Assembly: GCF_963082655.1 (NCBI RefSeq)
Contig: NC_081555.1
Coordinates: 19,960,378 to 20,024,377, forward strand
Direction of reading: 5' to 3'
Length of the DNA: 64,000 nucleotides
From: Stomoxys calcitrans
Taxonomy: Eukaryota; Arthropoda; Insecta; Diptera; Muscidae
This document shows, piece by piece, positions 58,980 to 64,000 of this stretch. The notes beneath the pieces were generated by a model. It searched no databases and was not told the DNA's origin. It saw only the letters and a list, made by a program, of their open reading frames with translations. Numbering within the stretch: position 1 is the first letter of the stretch; each line of letters starts with the position of its first letter. Both the position numbers and the translations under genes were made by a program.

Positions 58980-60672
58980 TATTAAAGACTGATTCGGACC
59001 ATATTTGTCATGTATGTTAAAGGTCATACAAGAAATGGTTATGAAAAATTTCAGCCAAATTGGATAAGAATTGCGCCCTCTAGTGGCCCATGAAGTTAAG
59101 ATCCTAGATCGGTTTATATCAGGTTATGGACCGATTTGAGCCATAATTAGCACAGTTATTGAAAGTCATAACGAAACACGTCATGCTAAGTTTCAGCAAA
59201 ATCGAAATAAGAAGTCATAACAAAACACTTCGTGCAAAATCGCAGCTAAATCGGATAAGAATTGCGCCCTCTAGAGGCCTAAGAAATCAAGATCCCAGAT
59301 CGGTTTATATGGCAACTATATCAAATTATTGACCGATTTGAACCTAATATAGCACAGTTGTTGGAAGTCATAGCGAAACACGTCGTAGGAAATTTCACTC
59401 CAATCGGATAAGAATTGCGCCCTCTAGAGCCTAAGAAATCAAGATCCCAGATCGGTTTATATGACAGCTATATCAGGTTATGGACCGATTTGAACCATAC
59501 TTAGCACAGTTGTTGGAAGTCATAGCGAAACACTTTATGGCAAATTTCAGCTAAATCGGATAAGAATTGCGCCCTCTAGTGGCTCAGGAAGTCAAAGTCT
59601 CAGATCAGTTTATATTGCAGTTATATCAGGTTAAGAATTGCGCCCTCTAGAGGCCTAAGAAATCAAGATCCCAGATCGGTTTATATGGCAGCTATATCAG
59701 GTTATAGACCGAATTTAGCCATACTTAGCACAGTTGTTGGAAGTCATAACAAAATACTTTATGCCAAATTTCAGTTAAATCGGATAAGAATTGCGCCCTC
59801 TAGAGGCCAAAGAAATCAAGATACCAGATCGGTTTATATGGCAGCTATATCAGGTTATTGACCGATTTGGACCTAATTTAGCATAGTTGTTGGAAGTCAT
59901 AACAAAACACTTTATGCCAAATTTCAGCTAAATCGGATGAGAATAGCGCCCTCTAGTGGTTCAAGAAGTCAAGTTCCAAGATCGGTTTATATGGCTATAT
60001 CAGGTTATGAACCGATTTTAACCATACTTGGCACAGTTGTTGGACATCATAACAAACTGGTCGTGCAAAATTCCATTCCAATCGGATAAGAATAGCGCCC
60101 TCTAGCGGCTCAAGAAGTCAAGACCCAAGATCGGTTTCTATAGCAGCCATTGGGTTGCCCAAAAAGTAATTGCGGATTTTTCATATAGTCGGCGTTGACA
60201 AATTTTTTCACAGCTTATGACTCTGTAATTGCATTCTTTCTTCTGTCAGTTATCAGCTGTTACTTTTAGCTTGCTTTAGAAAAAAAGTGTAAAAAAAGTA
60301 TATTTGATTAAAGTTCATTCTAAGTTTTATTAAAAATGCATTTACTTTCTTTTAAAAAATCCGCAATTACTTTTTGGGCAACCCAATATATTAAAACATG
60401 GACCGATATAGCCCATTTACAATCCCAACCGATCTACATTAATAAGAAGTATTTGTGCAAAATTCCAAGCGGCTAGCTATACTCATTGGAAAGTTAGCAT
60501 ACTTTCAACAGACAGACGGACGGACGGACAGACGGACATGGCTAGATCGACATAAAATGTCATGACGATCCAGAATTTTTATACTTTATGGGGTCTTAGA
60601 CGCATATTTCGAGGTGTTACAAACAGAATGACGAAATTAGTATACCCCCATTCTATGGTGGAGGGTATAAAA
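58980..60672 (+). mobile_element. Dispersed family F2, copy 2
   Basis: Monomers with aattgcgccctctag at about 59069, 59260, 59413 and 59565 onward (152-153 bp, with one 191-bp exception caused by an internal partial duplication). The right end has the same layout as copy 1: acagacagacggacggacgg (60513-60532), catggctagatcgacataaa, and a stem-loop taccccca / tggtggagggta (60641-60668). The left hairpin terminus is absent; the copy starts at the right border of MITE G. It is interrupted by MITE H. Confidence 0.88.
60150..60386 (-). mobile_element. Mariner-type MITE, copy H, nested in F2
   Basis: Full length, reverse orientation. Comparison with F2 copy 1 at about 40940-40965 (cagctatatcaaaacatgga) shows the insertion used a TA in that phrase: left flank cagcca, right flank tattaaaacatgga. 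The left TA has since become CA. Confidence 0.93.
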
Positions 60673-61658
60673 ATTTACTTTTTGCCTCTGAAACTGGTCA
60701 TGGGGCCCATCGTGCAAGATGTTCCCTGATGGTTTTGACTATGTTTACCTGTATCTTGGTCGAAAATTTTCAATGGAGGTTTTTCCTTTGCTTTCCACTA
60801 TGGGATTGGATTTTGCTAGAAATTCTGAAATTTGAGTAAATTTGTAATTCGCTTAATAAGCCGGCATACCTAGTGTAGTGAAGGATATCGAGCCGAGCTT
60901 TAGCCCGTCCTTAATATTGATCTGTTTTAAATCCATTTCCGAGAACTTTATTGTCACTTATTTTCACAAATATTCTAATTGGAAGTGAAATGCAACACTA
61001 AAATCACATTTTGCCATAAGCCAGTAACTGTCAGATTCTCTAACATGCTACCCAATAACATGACTTGACATAAATATGCACACACATAATGCAGTGTTCG
61101 GGAAAAACTGACACATTTTGCAAACTTTTCCATGGAAATTTTTACCTCCATTGCTTCACAGGGGAAACGGGTGTATTGTGCTTCTGTCATTTACTAACAA
61201 TTTAAGCTTCTAATTGAGGAAAACTTAATAAGCATTTCATAGAAATTACACATGCGAGGCATTCACATTTCACAATGCGGGAGAAAGTTGTTGGGAGGGG
61301 GCGAGGGGCGAGTAGGGAAATGTTAGACCACACGGAAACTGCAGAAACTAAAACTAAATTTTAGCAGCAAGATTGGCGTTAGGCAACACTCATCATGTGC
61401 TATATTATGTTGCAAAAGTAATTTGCGAACTGAGTAAGTGTCTGTTATGGTAAAATGTGGTTTTGTGATTAAATCTGTGAATTTTATTATACTCCTCATC
61501 CTCAAAGTGACACAAAATGGTGAAAGCTGCCAACAGATTTATTCAATAAAGTCCATTAAAATTTATGACTGAGTATAGAGTAGGAGGTAAAATCAGTGGC
61601 ATTTTGGAGGCGAATAAAATGGATGGATGCATTTAAGTAAGCAAGTAGGTAAAGTAGG
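60673..61658. other. Unassigned region
   Basis: No gene recognised. Minus frames at 60975-61190 (71 aa) and 61323-61505 (60 aa) have no recognised domain. Confidence 0.5.
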
Positions 61659-61735
61659 TATTATACCTTAATCGAGTTACAATTAAAATATTTTGAACTA
61701 AAATTTTTTGGGCTGGTGTTATCATGTCTATAATA

Positions 61736-61961
61736 TTGGTTGCCCAATAAGTAATTGCGGATTTTTTAAAAGAAAGTAAATGCATTTTTAATAAAACTTA
61801 GAATGAACTTTAATCAAATATACTTTTTTTCTAAAGCAAGCTAAAAGTAACAGCTGATGACTGACAGAAGAAAGAATGCAATTACAGAGTCACAAGCTGT
61901 GAAAAAAATTTGTCAACGCCGACTATATGAAAAATCCGCAATTACTTTTTGGACAACGCAA
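61736..61961 (+). mobile_element. Mariner-type MITE, copy I
   Basis: Termini ttggttgcccaataagtaat (one G lost) and ttactttttggacaacgcaa, with TA on both sides. It lies between two direct copies of a 70-74-bp flank (61659-61732 and 61966-62035). Confidence 0.92.
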
Positions 61962-62102
61962 TAGCTATTATACCTCAATCGAGTTACAATTTTTTTTGAA
62001 CTAAAATTTGTTGGGCTGGTGTTATCATGTCTATAGTAGCATTACTCCTCTTGTATATCTTGCCTGGTTATCTCTCGCCTGCATTCTTTCTAAAGTTTTT
62101 AC

Positions 62103-62374
62103 AAATTTACCAATGAATATTCCATTAAGGAACAGGGGCAAACTTCTCACATATCACTGAGTGCTGTCCGATTCAAGTTTAAGCCCAATGATAGGGGGCC
62201 TCCTTTTTATAGCTGTGTCCGAACGGCGTGCCGCGGTGCGTCTGCTCTTTGTGGAGAAGTTTTCACACGGCTGCCATACCAGATGGTACAGTAACTCAAA
62301 AATTTCGCCAGCATTAGGAGGGAATAAACACCGCTGAAGAACTTTGTATGATGATCTCACCAGGATTCGAACCA
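62103..62374 (-). mobile_element. tRNA-derived SINE, copy 4 (head truncated)
   Basis: Runs from the tail (ccattaaggaacaggggcaa) through ggggcctcctttttatagct and tttcgccagcattaggaggg to the B-box complement aggattcgaacc (62363-62374), where it stops. The A-box side is missing, as expected of a 5'-truncated retroposed copy. Confidence 0.8.
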
Positions 62375-62449
62375 AACCCCGAACCCGATCCCGAATGCGT
62401 ATCCGTATCCTTCCTTTGCATTTATCTGCCCAACTTCACACAAAGGTTA

Positions 62450-63475
62450 GTTTACGATGAATGGGTTGTCCACCATAGGTGAGTTCACTTGGAATCCAGT
62501 TTTGCCGATTGTGATACCCTAGAAAGAAAGAGAAGAGAAAGAAGATGTGAGAACAGGTACCATATCCAGAGGTTATATACGAATAAAAGAAAAAGGAGAA
62601 AATGAGAACCATAGCTGGGGGTGTAACGCCCTTTCCCAAGCAAGCACATATTGGGTTGCCCAAAAAGTAATTGCGGATTTTTTAAAAGAAAGAAAATGCA
62701 TTTTTAATAGAACTTAGAATGAACTTTAATCAAATATACTTTTTTTACACTTTTTTTCTAAAGCAAGCTAAAAGTAACAGCTGATAACTGACAGAAGAAA
62801 GAATGCAATTACAGAGTCACAAGCTGTGAAAAAAATTTGTCAACGCCGACTGTATGAAAAATCCGCAATTACTTTTGGGGCAACCCAATATATGCCTTAG
62901 CTGGAGCTTATGGCACCCCGCCATCGTAACCATACCATCCCATCAATAAATCTCAGGAGACCTCTAAAAGGTACGTTCGCATGATTAACCAGATCACAGG
63001 AGAACCACCTCACAAGAAAGGAGAGCCTGCGTCCCTGCAGAGCCGGACAAGAACATAGCTGGTGCTCGATAGTTGCCACCTCATACTCATCAAGGGAACT
63101 CCTGCAGAATTCATTGTGCGGTATGCCCTACGTAGGCCGGCCGCCAAACGACCTACGGCACAGTGTCCCGGTTATAAGCCCTGTTAAGGCACTCATCGAT
63201 CTCTTATCGAACGCCAATAACTCCCTCGTACTTCTCCGATCGAAGACAATCTGGCAACCATATGCAGAGTCCCATCGTGCCATCAACGCCGCTCTGGCCA
63301 TCTCTTCAACTATGTTCAGTAGCTTGACAAATGGCACGTAAGCACCACCGGTGACTGTTTCTCCCAGCACAAACGAACCCCTCCTGGCGCATTCATCCGC
63401 CCCTTCATTTCCAGGAATCCGCTCATGTTCGAGAACCTTTGCTAGCGTCACATCTTGAACTCGCAGATTATGCAG
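62450..63475 (-). pseudogene. 3' end of a non-LTR retrotransposon, copy 1 (RNase H and zinc-knuckle end)
   Basis: On the minus strand, 63451-63128 encodes the end of an RNase H domain (RIPGNEGADECARRGS, matching the usual IPGNE-AD motif) and a linker (RSMSALTGLITGTLC) typical of elements whose second protein ends in a Cys/His motif. After a frame break comes IEHQLCSCPALQGRRLSFL, ending LLRFIDG (63079-62940). The 3' untranslated part runs to about 62450 and is split by MITE J. The protein is broken by frame shifts. Confidence 0.8.
62651..62888 (+). mobile_element. Mariner-type MITE, copy J, nested in the retrotransposon 3' end
   Basis: Full length (238 bp) with TA at 62649-62650 and 62889-62890. 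It splits the 3' untranslated region: the flanks gtaacgccctttcccaagc and gccttagctggagcttatgg are joined in the paralogue at 63650-63680 as gaagaacgcccccttcgccg-gagcttatgg. Confidence 0.93.
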
Positions 63476-63494
63476 GTTAGGTTAGGTTAGGTTG
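63474..63494. repeat. (GGTTA)n microsatellite
   Basis: ggttaggttaggttaggtt followed by gagtgaatttaac. On the minus strand it is the 3' tail of the next non-LTR copy, ending in repeats of AACCT. Confidence 0.85.
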
Positions 63495-64000
63495 AGTGAA
63501 TTTAACACCATAGGTGAGTTCCCTTGGAGGCTAGTTTGGCCCATTGTGGTACCCTACAACAAAAGGGTAGAGAAAGATTATGTGAGACCTCGGACTAGAG
63601 GTTATACACGAATAAAAGAAAACAGGAGGAAAGGAGAATCCGATCGGGGGGTGAAGAACGCCCCCTTCGCCGGAGCTTATGGCCGAAATCATCCTGTCCC
63701 ACCAACAAATCTCAGGAGACCTACCTGAGGTACGTTTGCAAGTTCACCCAGATCGCAGAAGAAACGGCTCGCCAGAAAGGAGAGCCTACGTCCCGGCAGA
63801 CCTGGATATGAACACAGCAAGTGCTCGATAATATCCTTAGCAGGGGGTGAAGAACGCCCTCTTCGCCGGAGCTTATGGCACCCCCCGTCGCAACCATCCT
63901 GTTCCGTCAACCCAAATCTCAGGAGACCTACCTGAGGTACGTTTGCAAGTTCACCCAGATCGCAGAAGAAACGGCTCCCCCGAAAGGAGAGCCTACGTCC
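63495..64000 (-). pseudogene. 3' end of a non-LTR retrotransposon, copy 2, with duplicated end
   Basis: Same 3' region as the preceding copy: caccataggtgagttccctt and ggttatacacgaataaaag in the untranslated part, then the minus-strand protein end IEHLLCSYPGLPGRRLSFLA and GLLRFVGGTG. The block at 63650-63793 recurs at 63844-64000 (ggtgaagaacgcc-cttcgc through gaaaggagagcctacgtcc), an offset of about 194 bp. The coding tail is therefore present twice and the element is non-functional at this end. It continues beyond the window. Confidence 0.8.

Noticed and set aside
63474..63494. Insect-type telomere repeat
   Set aside because: Only about four units, and placed exactly at the 3' end of a non-LTR element; higher flies are known to lack TTAGG telomeres.

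Overview
This is a gene-poor, repeat-dominated stretch of a eukaryotic nuclear genome, most likely a higher (calyptrate, muscid-type) fly. That assignment is an inference. It rests on the AT-rich intergenic composition, on mariner-type elements beginning ttgggttgcccaaaaagtaa, on non-LTR retrotransposon fragments of insect type, on a tRNA-derived SINE, and on families of 'atatagctcccatatatat' repeats that I associate from memory with muscid genomes. There is no bacterial gene organisation, no operon, no rRNA and no functional tRNA. I found no host protein-coding gene I would defend; almost every long open frame is a by-product of tandem repeats whose unit lacks stop codons.

Layout. 118-5642: two arms of one 29-bp satellite in opposite orientation around a 1.8-kb spacer, followed by a fragment of a dispersed tandem family (F4) and a decayed non-LTR RNase H segment (6101-7130, minus strand). 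8042-14518: a foldback structure, two inverted copies of a dispersed family (F1) around a 2-kb 12-bp GACA-type minisatellite that itself holds a fresh 166-bp palindrome. 14885-15745: family F3. 17225-17287: a perfect 28-bp-stem hairpin, just before an 11.4-kb array (17320-28705) of a 31-bp self-complementary satellite containing three copies of an 860-bp complex unit. 28706-31380: spacer with one SINE. 31381-35675: a second, diverged array of the same 31-bp satellite. 37160-38850: satellite relic, two mariner MITEs and F5/F4 fragments. 39596-41225: a complete-looking F2 element. 41261-49525: a second large inverted structure whose arms are family F5 and whose interior holds a broken endonuclease/reverse-transcriptase retrotransposon, an F4 block and a MITE. 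49812-51760: a third F1 copy. 52840-56815: a 4-kb, 19-bp TCTGTCC-type minisatellite. 57508-64000: MITEs, SINEs, a second F2 element, and two adjacent 3' ends of non-LTR elements.

Common themes. Four dispersed families (F1-F4) differ in sequence but share a monomer length of 152-153 bp, hairpin termini and, where complete, a GACA/GACG microsatellite next to one hairpin. The two large minisatellites look like expansions of that microsatellite. Three kilobase-scale inverted repeats (118-5642, 8042-14518, 41261-49525) could each give long double-stranded RNA if transcribed. Ten copies of one mariner-type MITE allow relative dating of the other repeats, and two of them sit exactly between 50-75 bp direct duplications.
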